A DNA stretch of 64,000 nucleotides, from NCBI RefSeq assembly GCF_002893095.1, contig NZ_KZ622864.1, positions 62,001 to 126,000 of the forward strand, given 5' to 3'. The notes under the pieces are model-generated. The model saw nothing but the letters and a program-made list of their open reading frames with translations. It was not told where the DNA came from and ran no database searches. The DNA is from Stenotrophomonas sp. VV52. Lineage in GTDB: Bacteria; Pseudomonadota; Gammaproteobacteria; Xanthomonadales; Xanthomonadaceae. This document shows positions 7,859 to 17,800 of the stretch, one piece after another. The first letter of the stretch is position 1. Each line of letters begins with the position of its first letter. The position numbers were made by a program, and so were the translations under genes.

Positions 7859-10051
7859 ATGTCCTTCCGTTCCCTCCCCTCCCGTTCCGTCCGTCGCGCC
7901 CCGCTGGGCCTCGCTGTCCTGGCCGTGCTGTCGCTGGCTTCGCCGCTCGCCCTGGCCGAGACCGCTGATGCCGCTGGCGATGCCAAGACCCTGGACAAGG
8001 TGAACGTGGTCAGCACCCAGCGTGCGCCCTCCAGCACTACCCGCCTGCCGATCAGCCTGCAGGAGACCCCGCAGTCCTCCACCGTGCTCGGCCTGCAGCG
8101 GATCCAGGACGAAGCGTTGTTCAGCATCAACGACGTGCTGCGCAACGTCACCGGCGTCAGCGTGTCCTTCTACGACACCCAGCGCCCGCTGTACTACGCG
8201 CGTGGCTTTGCCATCACCGACTTCCAGGTCGACGGCATCCCCACCTACAGCGGCTCGACCAACCAGGAATACGACACCGCCTTCTATGACCGCATCGAGG
8301 TCATCCGCGGCGCCAACGGCCTGCTCAGCGGCGCCGGCATTCCCTCGGCCACGGTCAACCTGCTGCGCAAGCGCCCGGGCAAGGATTTCGACGCGTCCTT
8401 CGCGGTCAGCGCCGGCAGCTGGGACTTCCGCCGCATGGAAGCCGACGTCAACGCACCGCTGACCGCCGACGGCCGCTTCCGCAGCCGCGTGGTCGCCGCC
8501 TACACCGACCGCGGGCTGTATTACGACCGCTATGACGAAAACAAGATGGCCGGCATGGCCGTGCTCGAAGGCGACCTCACCGACAGCACCACCGTCACCG
8601 TCGGCTACCAGACCCAGGACAACAACCCGTACGGCTCCACCTGGGGCACCGTGCCGTTCTTCGACAGCCAGGGCAACTTCGCCCACCTCCCGCGCGAAAC
8701 CAACCTGTCGCCGAAGTGGAGCTACTGGAAGCGCGAAACCAGCACCGCCTTCGCCAACCTCGAACAGCGGTTCGGCGAGAACTGGCTGCTGAAGATCAAC
8801 ACCGCCTACACCCGCGGCAACGTGCAGAACGTGCGCCTGTACGGCACCGGCAACCCGAACCCGGACACCGGCGCCGGCATCTTCCTGCGCGCCGCCGCCG
8901 GCGACTCCGAAGACACCCGCCGCAACGTCGACGCCTACCTCAGCGGCACCTTCCCGCTGTTCGGCCGCGAGCACGACCTCACCGTCGGCGCGCAGTGGTC
9001 CGACCTCGAAGGCACCACCAACACCATCGCACTGCGCTACCCGACCGACTGGGCCCGCTGCGGCACCGAACGCTGCTACTACATTCCCAACGTGTACACC
9101 TGGGACGGCGACATTTCCGAAGTCACCTACAGCCGCACTGGCGCCCGTCGCGTCGCCCACACCACCCAGAGCGGCTTCTACCTTGCCACCCGCCTGCGCC
9201 TGGCCGATCCGCTCTCGCTGATCGCCGGTGCGCGCCTGAGCCGTTGGGAAACCCTGACCCGTGCGTACAACGCCGCCGGTGCGTACACCGCCACCAGCGG
9301 CGCCTACAAGGTCAGCGACGAAGTCACCCCGTACGTCGGCCTGGTGTACGACATCAACCCCAACGTCTCGGTCTACGGCAGCTACACCGAGATCTTCAAC
9401 CCGCAGAACTACAAGGACCGCAACGAGAACCTGCTGGCCCCCGTGCAGGGTTCCAACCTGGAAGCCGGCCTGAAGACCCAGTGGTTCGACGGCCGCCTGA
9501 CCGCCAATGCCGCGGTGTTCGAAGCCAAGCAGGACAACTACGCGGTGCGCGACATGAGCGTGCCGGACGGCAGCCTCAGCGATGGCAGCTCGGCCTACAT
9601 CGGCGTGAACGGCACCAAGGCGCGCGGCTGGGAAATGGACATCAACGGCGAAGTGATGCCGGGCTGGACGGTCAATGCCGGTTTCACCCACGTCAAGGTG
9701 ACCCGCGCCGCCACCGACATGCTGTACGCGAATCCGCCGGAAGACCTGCTGCAGCTCAACACCAGCGTGCGCCTGCCCGGCGTGCTGGACAAGCTGACCG
9801 TGGGCGGTGGGTTCTCCTGGCAGAGCGAGGTGGAGGGCTACAACATCCCCTATCCGCTGGGTGGCACGCGCACGGTGAAGCAGCCGGCCTACATGCTGGT
9901 GAACCTGCACGCGAACTACGCGATCAATGACAGCTGGACCGCGTCGCTCAACGTGCGCAATGCGCTGGACAAGACCTACTGGGCGAACCTGGACTACAAC
10001 AACTACGGTGAGCCGCGGTTTGTGTCGGCCAGCCTGCGCTGGAAGTTCTGA
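7859..10051 (+). CDS. TonB-dependent siderophore receptor
   Basis: The outer-membrane product has 730 residues. The signal peptide ends at about ALA|ETADA (residue 32). A TonB-box-like DKVNVVST lies near residue 46, the plug domain follows (LPISLQETPQSSTVLG, EVIRGANGLLSGAGIPSATVNLLRKRP), and a 22-strand barrel ends in the typical aromatic residue (SLRWKF). It belongs to the FhuE/FpvA-like ferric-siderophore group but lacks the N-terminal STN signalling domain, so transport without surface signalling is expected. A Fur-like box lies upstream. A convergent MHS-type transporter gene begins its 3' end only 37 bp downstream. The siderophore cannot be identified from the sequence. Confidence 0.88.
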   Translation: MSFRSLPSRSVRRAPLGLAVLAVLSLASPLALAETADAAGDAKTLDKVNVVSTQRAPSSTTRLPISLQETPQSSTVLGLQRIQDEALFSINDVLRNVTGVSVSFYDTQRPLYYARGFAITDFQVDGIPTYSGSTNQEYDTAFYDRIEVIRGANGLLSGAGIPSATVNLLRKRPGKDFDASFAVSAGSWDFRRMEADVNAPLTADGRFRSRVVAAYTDRGLYYDRYDENKMAGMAVLEGDLTDSTTVTVGYQTQDNNPYGSTWGTVPFFDSQGNFAHLPRETNLSPKWSYWKRETSTAFANLEQRFGENWLLKINTAYTRGNVQNVRLYGTGNPNPDTGAGIFLRAAAGDSEDTRRNVDAYLSGTFPLFGREHDLTVGAQWSDLEGTTNTIALRYPTDWARCGTERCYYIPNVYTWDGDISEVTYSRTGARRVAHTTQSGFYLATRLRLADPLSLIAGARLSRWETLTRAYNAAGAYTATSGAYKVSDEVTPYVGLVYDINPNVSVYGSYTEIFNPQNYKDRNENLLAPVQGSNLEAGLKTQWFDGRLTANAAVFEAKQDNYAVRDMSVPDGSLSDGSSAYIGVNGTKARGWEMDINGEVMPGWTVNAGFTHVKVTRAATDMLYANPPEDLLQLNTSVRLPGVLDKLTVGGGFSWQSEVEGYNIPYPLGGTRTVKQPAYMLVNLHANYAINDSWTASLNVRNALDKTYWANLDYNNYGEPRFVSASLRWKF

Positions 10052-10064
10052 CCATCCAGCACGC

Positions 10065-10086
10065 GTAGAGCGGGGCTCTGCCCGGC
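10065..10086 (+). repeat. GTAG-type REP palindrome (SMAG-like), degenerate copy 2
   Basis: GTAG (10065-10068) is followed by AGCGGGGC, TCT and an imperfect right arm GCCCGGC. It sits between the convergent 3' ends of the TonB receptor and the MFS gene, where it may act as a bidirectional transcription barrier. Confidence 0.6.
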
Positions 10087-10087
10087 G

Positions 10088-11395
10088 TCAGGTCGGCCGG
10101 GTTTCGCGCAGCCCCCACATCACCGGCAACACCAGCAACGCCACCGCGGCGATCATCGCGCCCGGTGCTGCGGCCCAACCGGTGTGGCGCACCAGCAGTT
10201 CGGCGATCAGCGGCGTGGCGCCGCCGAAGAAGGCGGTGGCCATGGTCACACCGAGGGCCAGGCCGCTGAGCCGGCCTTCACCGGGAAACTGCTCGGCGGT
10301 AGCTGGTGCAGCCACGGCGCTGACGCCGCCGGCGAGGCACGCCAGCACCACGGCGGCCAGGCCGATCTGCACGGCCGTACCGCTGGCCATCACACCGAAC
10401 ATGGTCAACGGCAACAGGGCCGACAGCAGCGCCAAGCCGATCAGCACCGGTCGGCGCCCTACCCGGTCCGACAGCGCGCCGGCCATCGGCGTCACCAGGA
10501 TCACCGCAACCGCCGCGCCGGTCGACAACCACAGCGCCTGCGATTCACCGATGTCGCTGGCCGAGCCGAGGAACGCGGGCACGTAGGTGATGCCCACGTA
10601 GTAGGTGATCGAGCCCAGCGCGGAAATGGCGAAGGTGCGGGCAACCGCCCCACGGTGGAAGCGCCAGGTATCGCGGATCGGCGAGGTCGGCACGGTGCCG
10701 GCCGCCACCTGGCGTTCGAACTCGGGCGACTCGTGCATGGTCGAGCGCGCCAGCAGGATGCCGCCGGCCAAGGCGGCACCGACGAAGAAGGGAATGCGCC
10801 AGCCCCAACCATCCAGCTGCGCGGTGCTGAGCACGGCGACGGTCAGCGCTGACAGTGCCACCGCGAGCAGCGCCCCGACCTCACTCGCGGCCGAGGCCAG
10901 CGAGGTGACCAGCCCGCGCCTGCGCAGCGGTGCCGATTCCAGCAGGTAGGCGACCACGCCGGTGTATTCGCCGCCCACCGAGAACGCCATGACACAGCGC
11001 AGCAGCAGCAACAGCACGCCTGCGGTGGTACCGATGCTGTCGAAGGTGGGCAGCAGGGCGGTGGCCAGCATCGCCACGGTCATCAATGCCATCGAGGCGA
11101 GCAGCATGTAGCGCCGCCCGAAGCGGTCGCCGAGGTGGCCGAAACAGAGTGCGCCCAGCGGACGCATCAGGTAGGACACCGCAAACCCGGCCAAGGTCGC
11201 CAGCAGCGCATTCTCGCCCCCGCCGAAGAACACCCGCGACAGCACCGTCGCCAGGTAAAGGTAGAGGGTGAAGTCGTACCATTCCACCACGGTGGAAAGG
11301 CCGGCCACGATCATCGAGCGGGTCGGTGTCGCGGCGGTAGCAGCTGCGTGGGGCGCTGTTGCGCTCGAGCGCGCGGCGGAGGCTTGGCTGGTCAT
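10088..11395 (-). CDS. MFS transporter, metabolite:H+ symporter (MHS) family
   Basis: The product has 435 residues and 12 predicted membrane helices. The MHS signature VEWYDFTLYLYLATVLS opens the first helix, DRFGRR follows helix 2, and SDRVGRRP occurs in the repeated half. MHS proteins include ProP, ShiA and CitA, which import small carboxylates or osmolytes with protons. The first 27 residues are Ala/Thr/Ser-rich and probably cytoplasmic. The gene is convergent with a siderophore-type receptor; a functional link is possible but not shown. The substrate is unknown. Confidence 0.85.
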   Translation of the reverse strand: MTSQASAARSSATAPHAAATAATPTRSMIVAGLSTVVEWYDFTLYLYLATVLSRVFFGGGENALLATLAGFAVSYLMRPLGALCFGHLGDRFGRRYMLLASMALMTVAMLATALLPTFDSIGTTAGVLLLLLRCVMAFSVGGEYTGVVAYLLESAPLRRRGLVTSLASAASEVGALLAVALSALTVAVLSTAQLDGWGWRIPFFVGAALAGGILLARSTMHESPEFERQVAAGTVPTSPIRDTWRFHRGAVARTFAISALGSITYYVGITYVPAFLGSASDIGESQALWLSTGAAVAVILVTPMAGALSDRVGRRPVLIGLALLSALLPLTMFGVMASGTAVQIGLAAVVLACLAGGVSAVAAPATAEQFPGEGRLSGLALGVTMATAFFGGATPLIAELLVRHTGWAAAPGAMIAAVALLVLPVMWGLRETRPT

Positions 11396-11458
11396 GGGGC
11401 CGCAGCCTACGCCATCCGGCCTCCACGCCGTGTCGTCACGGCGTCACCGGCAGGCGGC

Positions 11459-12187
11459 TCAGTAACGGACCTGGCAGTTCGGGCAGAAAAACGTGCGCCG
11501 CTTGCTTTTGCCTGGATAGGTCTTTGAGACCGGCCCGCCGCAGTTGGGACACGTTCGTTTCGTGTGGATCTGCCAGTGTTTGCGCAGCTCGAAGGCACGC
11601 TTCCACTCAAGGAATCTGAAACTGTACTCACGTGCGTCAGTGATGACCCTGCCCAGCACCCGCGGCGGAAGGTCGCCAATCCGCGACTCGGGGTGCACGC
11701 GCTGGCGGAACAGCACTTCGTTCTTGATGATGTTGCCAACCCCGGCGAAGAGGTCCTGGTCGAGCAGCGCATCGCAGACCAGCGTCTCCGGCTGCAATTT
11801 GAGGCGGCGCCGCGCCAAGCGGGGGTCCCACGCGTCGTTCATCACGTCGGTGCGCCAATCGTAGGTATCGTCCAGCGGTCCTTCGATGTACTTCAGCGAA
11901 GAGGCGTAGATGTTGAGCTCGCCGTTGTCGAACTGCAACGAGACACGAGGCGGCGCGGGCTTGCGCTCGTCGATGCGGTAACTCCCGAACATCAGCATGT
12001 GCACGCGCAGGCTGAAGCCGCTGAACTCGATCAGGAAGTGCTTACCCCAACTGCGCAGGGACAACACACGCCGGCCTTCCATGCGGGTCAGGTCCAGGCT
12101 GCTGTTGCCGATGGCGCGGCGTACGGTCTTCCGACGGAACTTCGCCGCAGCCTCGCGCAGGATGACGATGGAAGGGCCCTCAGGCAT
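11459..12187 (-). CDS. nei: Endonuclease VIII / Fpg-Nei family DNA glycosylase-AP lyase
   Basis: The product has 242 residues and begins MPEGPSIVI: Pro2 and Glu3 are the catalytic residues of the Fpg/Nei family after removal of Met1. A helix-two-turn-helix region (DQDLFAGVGNIIKNEVLF) and a C-terminal zinc finger (CPNCGG ... FFCPNCQ) are intact. The N-terminal MPEGP favours Nei (oxidised pyrimidines) over MutM (MPELP). The start ATG overlaps the stop of the upstream DUF72 gene by 8 nt, implying translational coupling within the operon PPOX-DUF72-nei. Confidence 0.92.
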   Translation of the reverse strand: MPEGPSIVILREAAAKFRRKTVRRAIGNSSLDLTRMEGRRVLSLRSWGKHFLIEFSGFSLRVHMLMFGSYRIDERKPAPPRVSLQFDNGELNIYASSLKYIEGPLDDTYDWRTDVMNDAWDPRLARRRLKLQPETLVCDALLDQDLFAGVGNIIKNEVLFRQRVHPESRIGDLPPRVLGRVITDAREYSFRFLEWKRAFELRKHWQIHTKRTCPNCGGPVSKTYPGKSKRRTFFCPNCQVRY

Positions 12188-12914
12188 CGGCGGTGAGCTC
12201 CTGAAGACGTGCAGCGTTGGCAACGGCGAAGCCGTGCGCTGTGTTGTCGAAGATGACCCACGGCGGCGACGCTGCCACCGCCCCCATCTGATCGGCCAGG
12301 CCGACGAGCGCAGTTTCGCCGTAGTCGCTGTAGTACATGCGCGGCGATCCGTGCCAGCGCCAGTAGCGCCAACAGGACGCGCCGCCTGGATGCGCGGCCG
12401 ACGGTACCCGTGCAGGGTCCACGCCTGCGCGCGCAACATCGTGGCGCAGCAGCAGCGCATCGGCAGGTGCAGTGAACCAGCTGGCGTGCCGGGGTTCGCA
12501 GACCAGCGGCACGGCACTGCGACGGCGCAGTGCGCGGAAGAAGCTGGCGGCCCTGCGCGGATCCAGTGCCAGCGACGGCGGGAGCTGCAACAGCAGCCCG
12601 CCCAACTTGGCGCCGAGCCCCAGGGATTCATCGAGGAAACGATCCAGCAAACTGCCCACCCCGACCAGGCCCGAATCGTGGGAAATGGTGCGCGGCATCT
12701 TGACCGAGAAGCGGAACGTGGCGGGTACGGTGGTCGCCCAGCGCTCGTACGTCGCGGGTTTGTGCGGACGAAGGAAAGAGGAGTTGATCTCCACCACCGG
12801 GAATCGGGTGGCGTAGCGTGCCAGCATGCTGTCGCCCGGCCCGAACAGATCGGCGTACCGGCTGGGGATGGACCAGCCGGCACAGCCGATCAGCGGGCGG
12901 ATGATGCCAGGCAT
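12180..12914 (-). CDS. DUF72 (YecE-like) family protein
   Basis: The product has 244 residues with the DUF72 pattern: an N-terminal IGCAGWSIP, EINSSF, FSVKMPRTISH, LLLQLPPSL, CEPRHASWF and a C-terminal VIFDNTAHGFAVANA. The fold is a TIM barrel; the biochemical role is not established. It starts 4 nt after the stop of the PPOX-like gene and its stop overlaps the nei start. This position between a flavoprotein and a DNA-repair glycosylase is compatible with a damage- or oxidation-related task, but that is inference. Confidence 0.88.
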   Translation of the reverse strand: MPGIIRPLIGCAGWSIPSRYADLFGPGDSMLARYATRFPVVEINSSFLRPHKPATYERWATTVPATFRFSVKMPRTISHDSGLVGVGSLLDRFLDESLGLGAKLGGLLLQLPPSLALDPRRAASFFRALRRRSAVPLVCEPRHASWFTAPADALLLRHDVARAGVDPARVPSAAHPGGASCWRYWRWHGSPRMYYSDYGETALVGLADQMGAVAASPPWVIFDNTAHGFAVANAARLQELTADA

Positions 12915-12918
12915 GGGT

Positions 12919-13353
12919 TCAGACGCGGATTTCGCCCTGGTCTTCGCCGTCCCAGTAGTGGATGCGGTGCGCGTGGACGTGGATCAGGACCAGGCCGGGC
13001 GTATCGATGCCCTGTTCGAACCAGCGCTCGAGGCTCTTCTGCCAATGCTCGCGCATGACCTCCTTGTCCCGTACGAGGCGTGCCTTGCCCTGCACGAACA
13101 CGAACAGCGGCGGCTTGCCGAGCAGGCCCTTGCTGCCGGTGAAGCTGAGCGCGACCTTGGGTTCGGCCTGCAGTTCGCGGACCATGTCGGTGCTGTCGAG
13201 GGCGAAGAACCAGCTGTCGCCGTCGTAATCGACATCGCCATTGTTGCTCATCGGCCGACCTGCGATCTCGCCGTTGTCGGCGAAGGTCTGCAGCATGGTG
13301 AAGTCGATGCCGGCCATTTTCTTGGCCAGGTCATGCAGGGTCAGGGTGGTCAT
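12919..13353 (-). CDS. Pyridoxamine 5'-phosphate oxidase-like FMN-binding (general stress) protein
   Basis: The product has 144 residues with the split-barrel PPOX fold of general-stress proteins: GRPMSNNGDVDYDGDSWFF, then KVALSFTG and a C-terminal IHYWDGE. Such proteins bind FMN or F420; precise reactions are mostly unknown. The ATG at 13353 is preceded by GAGAGCAGCCG. Upstream in-frame codons would add unrelated sequence. It is the first gene of a three-gene minus-strand operon with DUF72 and nei. Confidence 0.85.
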   Translation of the reverse strand: MTTLTLHDLAKKMAGIDFTMLQTFADNGEIAGRPMSNNGDVDYDGDSWFFALDSTDMVRELQAEPKVALSFTGSKGLLGKPPLFVFVQGKARLVRDKEVMREHWQKSLERWFEQGIDTPGLVLIHVHAHRIHYWDGEDQGEIRV

Positions 13354-13432
13354 CGGCTGCTCTCGGTAGGTGATGCCTCCAAGGGTCAGGAAGCCGCCGT
13401 GACCACCCCGTGCACGCCTGCTGGCGCGGTCT

Positions 13433-14800
13433 TCACCGCGTGATGAACACCGGGTTCGAATAGAACCACAGGTCCTGCCAGGGGTCTTCGCCCTTGATGT
13501 CGGCCAGCGGCGTGGGCTCGTCGGTATTGGTGCCGCGTGCGCGCACGAAGCCACCACCCGCAGGTGCGGGCAGCTCCCAGGAAACCTGGTACCACGCCCC
13601 TTCCCGCTTCCATTCCTTCGCGGTGAACCGGCGGGTCTGCATCTGCGGCGATTCCGCGCCGCCACTGCCGACGATCAGCTGGATCTGCCGCAACATCGGG
13701 TGCTGGCCCATCGCGTTGGTCGCTTCCGGCCTGCGCACCCGCAACTGAATCCGGATCGGGGTGCCTGCGGCGACGGACAGCGTCTCGCCCATCCGGGCCG
13801 TCGCGGCGCCGTCGGCAGCCTGCACGCTGAATTCCATCGCGTCGATCAGATCGCCGGTTACCGCGAACATGCGACCGCCTCGAACGCCCTCGAGAATGTC
13901 GTCCGCTTCAGGACGCGCCCACACGTACGTCTTGCTGTACTCACCCGGATCGAAATCGCTGCCACCATCGCGCTGGTTCACGTGCGAATCGGAACTGGCG
14001 GTGATCCAGAACCGGGTGCCCGCGGCCAGCATCTGGTCCCACACCCCGCCCACCTCGGTGGTCATCTGGTCGAAACCACCCAAGGTCGGCGCCGCCGCGT
14101 TGCGGTACAGGCCGCGCTCGGTGCGGGTGGCCTGGTGGCCGGGTGCGCCTTCCATGCCGACCAGCACCTGGGGTGCCGTGGCGTGCCACGCGATCAGCTC
14201 GGCCGGCGTCACTTCGCCCCACTGCCCTGCCCCGGTCGCAGTGCGCGAGGGGTGGTTGACCAGCATCAACGGCAGCGGTTGAAGGCCGCGCATGTGGTTC
14301 AACGCATCCAGCATGTGCTGATGGGTATCGCGGCTGCCTTCCTGCAGCGGCTCACCGCGGCTGTAGTCGCGCTCGATGGCAAACAACTGCTCGCCTTCCT
14401 TCGGACCGGGCGCAATGATCAGCGAAGCATGCTCACCGGCCGGCACGTCGAACTCCATGCCGTTGAACTGGATCAGGTCGGGCACGTCGCGACGGGCCTG
14501 CAGCAATGCGGGATACGCATGGTCGCGGGTCACCGCAGAGTGCCCGGGGCCACCGTGGTCGGTGTGCACCATCCACCGCAGGCCGAAGTGGCGCGCCTGC
14601 TGCGCGTTGCGGCTACGGGTGTAGGACGAATCGCCCCCGCGGATCGGGGTGGGCGGCGTGGTGCTGCGGTCCCAGTCCACGCTCCATTCGCTGTGGACGT
14701 GGTGGTCGCCGGGCTGCCAGTCGCGGCCGGCGCCGGGGTCCGTGTTGGCCGCACTGGCCAAGGCCGGCGCGAGCAGCGCCAGCAGGAGAAGAGTACGCAT
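13433..14800 (-). CDS. Exported PHP-domain metal-dependent phosphoesterase
   Basis: The product has 455 residues with a Sec signal peptide (residues 1-18, ALASAA). PHP-type metal ligands are evident: His34 and His36 in DHHVHS, His79, Asp81 and His82 in HTDHGG, a Glu in NGMEFD, a His in VNHPSR, and SSDSH near residue 270. PHP proteins hydrolyse phosphoester bonds using two or three metal ions. The start has AAGGAACC upstream. It lies 55 bp after the stop of the STN-type TonB transducer and is probably co-transcribed, suggesting that a phosphorylated compound is processed in the periplasm before or after uptake. Confidence 0.82.
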   Translation of the reverse strand: MRTLLLLALLAPALASAANTDPGAGRDWQPGDHHVHSEWSVDWDRSTTPPTPIRGGDSSYTRSRNAQQARHFGLRWMVHTDHGGPGHSAVTRDHAYPALLQARRDVPDLIQFNGMEFDVPAGEHASLIIAPGPKEGEQLFAIERDYSRGEPLQEGSRDTHQHMLDALNHMRGLQPLPLMLVNHPSRTATGAGQWGEVTPAELIAWHATAPQVLVGMEGAPGHQATRTERGLYRNAAAPTLGGFDQMTTEVGGVWDQMLAAGTRFWITASSDSHVNQRDGGSDFDPGEYSKTYVWARPEADDILEGVRGGRMFAVTGDLIDAMEFSVQAADGAATARMGETLSVAAGTPIRIQLRVRRPEATNAMGQHPMLRQIQLIVGSGGAESPQMQTRRFTAKEWKREGAWYQVSWELPAPAGGGFVRARGTNTDEPTPLADIKGEDPWQDLWFYSNPVFITR

Positions 14801-14855
14801 GAAGGTTCCTTGCAGGCCCCTGCCTGCCGCGCGGCGACAGGCAGGGGGAGATCAA

Positions 14856-17800
14856 TCAGAAGTCGGCACGCAGGCCCAGGCTGATACGGCGGCCGGAGGC
14901 CTCGTACATGGTCGGGAACGACGGGTCCATGGTGTAGCCGCTGGTGATCTCGTTGGTGAGGTTGATGCCCTTCAGGCTGACCTTGATGTTGTCGGTGATC
15001 CGGTAGCCGATCGACACGTCCATCTGGCCATACGCATCGCGCCAGATCGGGTACATGTCATAGCCGATCGACTCCACGTACTCGTCCTTGTGGTTGTAGG
15101 ACACACGTGCGTCGAAGCGGTCGTTCTCGTAGTAGGCGGTGAAGTTCCAGGTCTTCTCGGACAAGCCCGGCATCGGGGTACGGATGCCCAGGTCGGACTC
15201 GCCGGCCAGCGAACTGTCCAGCATGGTGTAGTTGGCATTGATGCCGAACCCTTCCAGCACCGGCGTGAACATCCCCAGCGGCAGCTGCGCGACCAGCTCC
15301 ACGCCGTCGACCTGGTAGGAGCCCTTGGCGTTGACCGGTTGGTACACGTCGAAGTCGAAGATGCCGTTCAGGGTGCCGTTGGCGTTGTACACCGCTACGT
15401 CTTCGACTACGCCGGTGAGCGAGTTGATCACCACGCCATCGATGTTCTTGCGGAAATAAGACGCGGCAAACAGCGCGTCGTTGTCCAGGTACTTCTCCAG
15501 GCCCACTTCCCACTGCTTGGCATAGGTCGGCTTCAGCTCCGGGTTGCCGTCGGTGAAGCGGTACGAGCCCCAGCTGGCGGTGCGCTTGTAGGCGATGTCG
15601 GTCAGTGCCGGGCGCATCATCACCTTGGACGCCGCCGCGCGCAGCAGCAGGCCCTGCGACAGTTCCGCAGTCATGTTGAAGCTCGGCAGCAGGTCGTCGT
15701 AGCTGCCGTCCTTGGAGACCGGGGTGTCGGTGTAGCCGGTACTGCCGTCCGGGCGCTGGATCGGGTGGTAGCCGAACGAGTTGACCTTGGTGTCCACGTA
15801 ACGTGCGCCGGCGTTGATGGTCACCGGCACGTGGCCGATGTCGAACGCGAAGTCGGTCATGGCGTACACGCTCATCACCTTCTCGTCGACCTGGTAGAAC
15901 TGGCCGGCGTCGAACGGGGTGTAGAAGCCGTCATAGCGGAACGCGCGGCGTGCGTAGTCGTTGGAGATCTGCTGCCAGTCCAGGTCCTTGATGGTGTAGC
16001 CGCCACCGGGGACGATGTCGCCGATCGACTGCAACGGGCTGTCGGCCATGGTGCGGGTGTTCACCCACGCGCTGCTGCCCGGGCCGGGACCGGTGATCTT
16101 CAGCTCGCCGTACTGGCGCTGCTTGGAGCGGTCGGTATAGCGCGCGCCGAATTTGACGTCGCGCAACGCCGGCAGGAAGGCCAGGTCGAGCATGCGGGTC
16201 ACGTTGACCTGGGCGGCGTACTTGTCGTCGTCCACTTTCTCCAGCGTGGTTTCGTAGGCCTCGAACAGGTACTTGTCGGAGGCGTTGTACATGTCGAAAC
16301 CGCCCGGGGTGCTGGGAACGGTCTCGCCGCTACGACCGGTCCAGCGGGTGCGCGACGGTGCGTAGGCCACGTGCTTTAGATTGGAGTAGTCCGAGGTCTT
16401 CTCCGCGCCCGAGTAACCGGCCATGGCGTCCACGTACCAGTCCTGGCCCTTCCAGTCCATGGCGACGCTGTACTGGCTGTAGTCGGTCTTGTTGATCCGC
16501 TCCTTGCTCAGCATCTCGTGCTGGGTGGCGGTGTAGGAGACATCGCGCAGGACCACCATGCCGTACTCGGACAGGGTGGTGGCGTCGTACTCGTGGATGG
16601 TGTCCAGGGTGCTGCGGCTGGAGGCGGAGTACGCCGCCGCGTCGTATTCGTCTTCAGTCGCGTCGTAGCCACCGAGCATCGCATCGAAGGTCAGGCTGAA
16701 GCTGCTGCTCGGCTTGTACTGCAGCGAGGCGGTGGCGCCCCACTTGTCCTGCTCGTTGAGGTACACGCGGTCGCCCACCTTGTCCTGGAACACCACCAGG
16801 TTGGTTTCGTCCGTGTTGTTGCGGTTGACGATGTTGACCCCGGCGTCGCGCGCCAGCACCGCCTGCGCCTGGGTGCCACGGGTGCCGGAGGCGCTGAGGA
16901 AGCGCGACATCGGGCGGAAATTGATGCCCGAGGTGGAATCGGTGCGGTTGGTGCGCTTGGACTGCGAATACGACACCAGGCCGCCCCAGTCGCCCCAGGT
17001 GTCGGCGGCCAGGAACGCGAAACGCGGGTCCACCTTTTGGGAGATGCTGTTGTGCGCGGCTTCGGCCGACACCACCAGCTTGCGCTCGTTGTAGTCGAAC
17101 GGGCGCGCGGTGCTGATCTTCACCGAACCGGCGATGCCACCTTCCTCGCCGGCAGCGGTCGGCGACTTCTGCACCGTGACCTGCTGGATGATCTCGGAGG
17201 CGAACATGTCGAACTCGACGTCGCGGCCACCGCTGCCCGACGCGGTCGCCAGGTCGTTGATCGAGACCATCGTGTACTCCGACGGCAGGCCGCGCACATT
17301 GACCTTGGTGCCCAGCCCCTTGCTGCGTTCGATGGTCACGCCGGGAACGCGCTGCAGCGCTTCGGCGAGGTTCTGCTCCGGAAAGTCGGCCACGTCGGTG
17401 GCGACGATCGAATCGGAAAAGCCGATGTTGGTGCGCTTCAGGTCAACCGCCTGCTCCAGGCTGCGGCTGTAGCTGCCGGTGACCTGGATGGTTTCCAGGT
17501 TCTGCGGATTGACGCCTTCGACAGTGGCGGCGGCCTGCAGCGGTGCGGCGTCGGTGCCTGCCACGGCCATCGGCATGACCATTCCCGAGCTCGGCTCGGT
17601 ACCGACCGCGTCCGACTCAATGGTCACGGTGGTTTCGTTGAGATAGCGGTAGCGCAGCCCGGTACCGGCGAGCAGGCGGCCCAGTGCCGCATCGGCGGAC
17701 AGCCCGGCCGGCACCGCCGGCGTGCGCGGGTTGCCGGCAGTCTGCGTGTTGTAGACGAACTGCAGCCCGGTCTGGCGCGACAGCGCGTTGAGCGCCCGGT

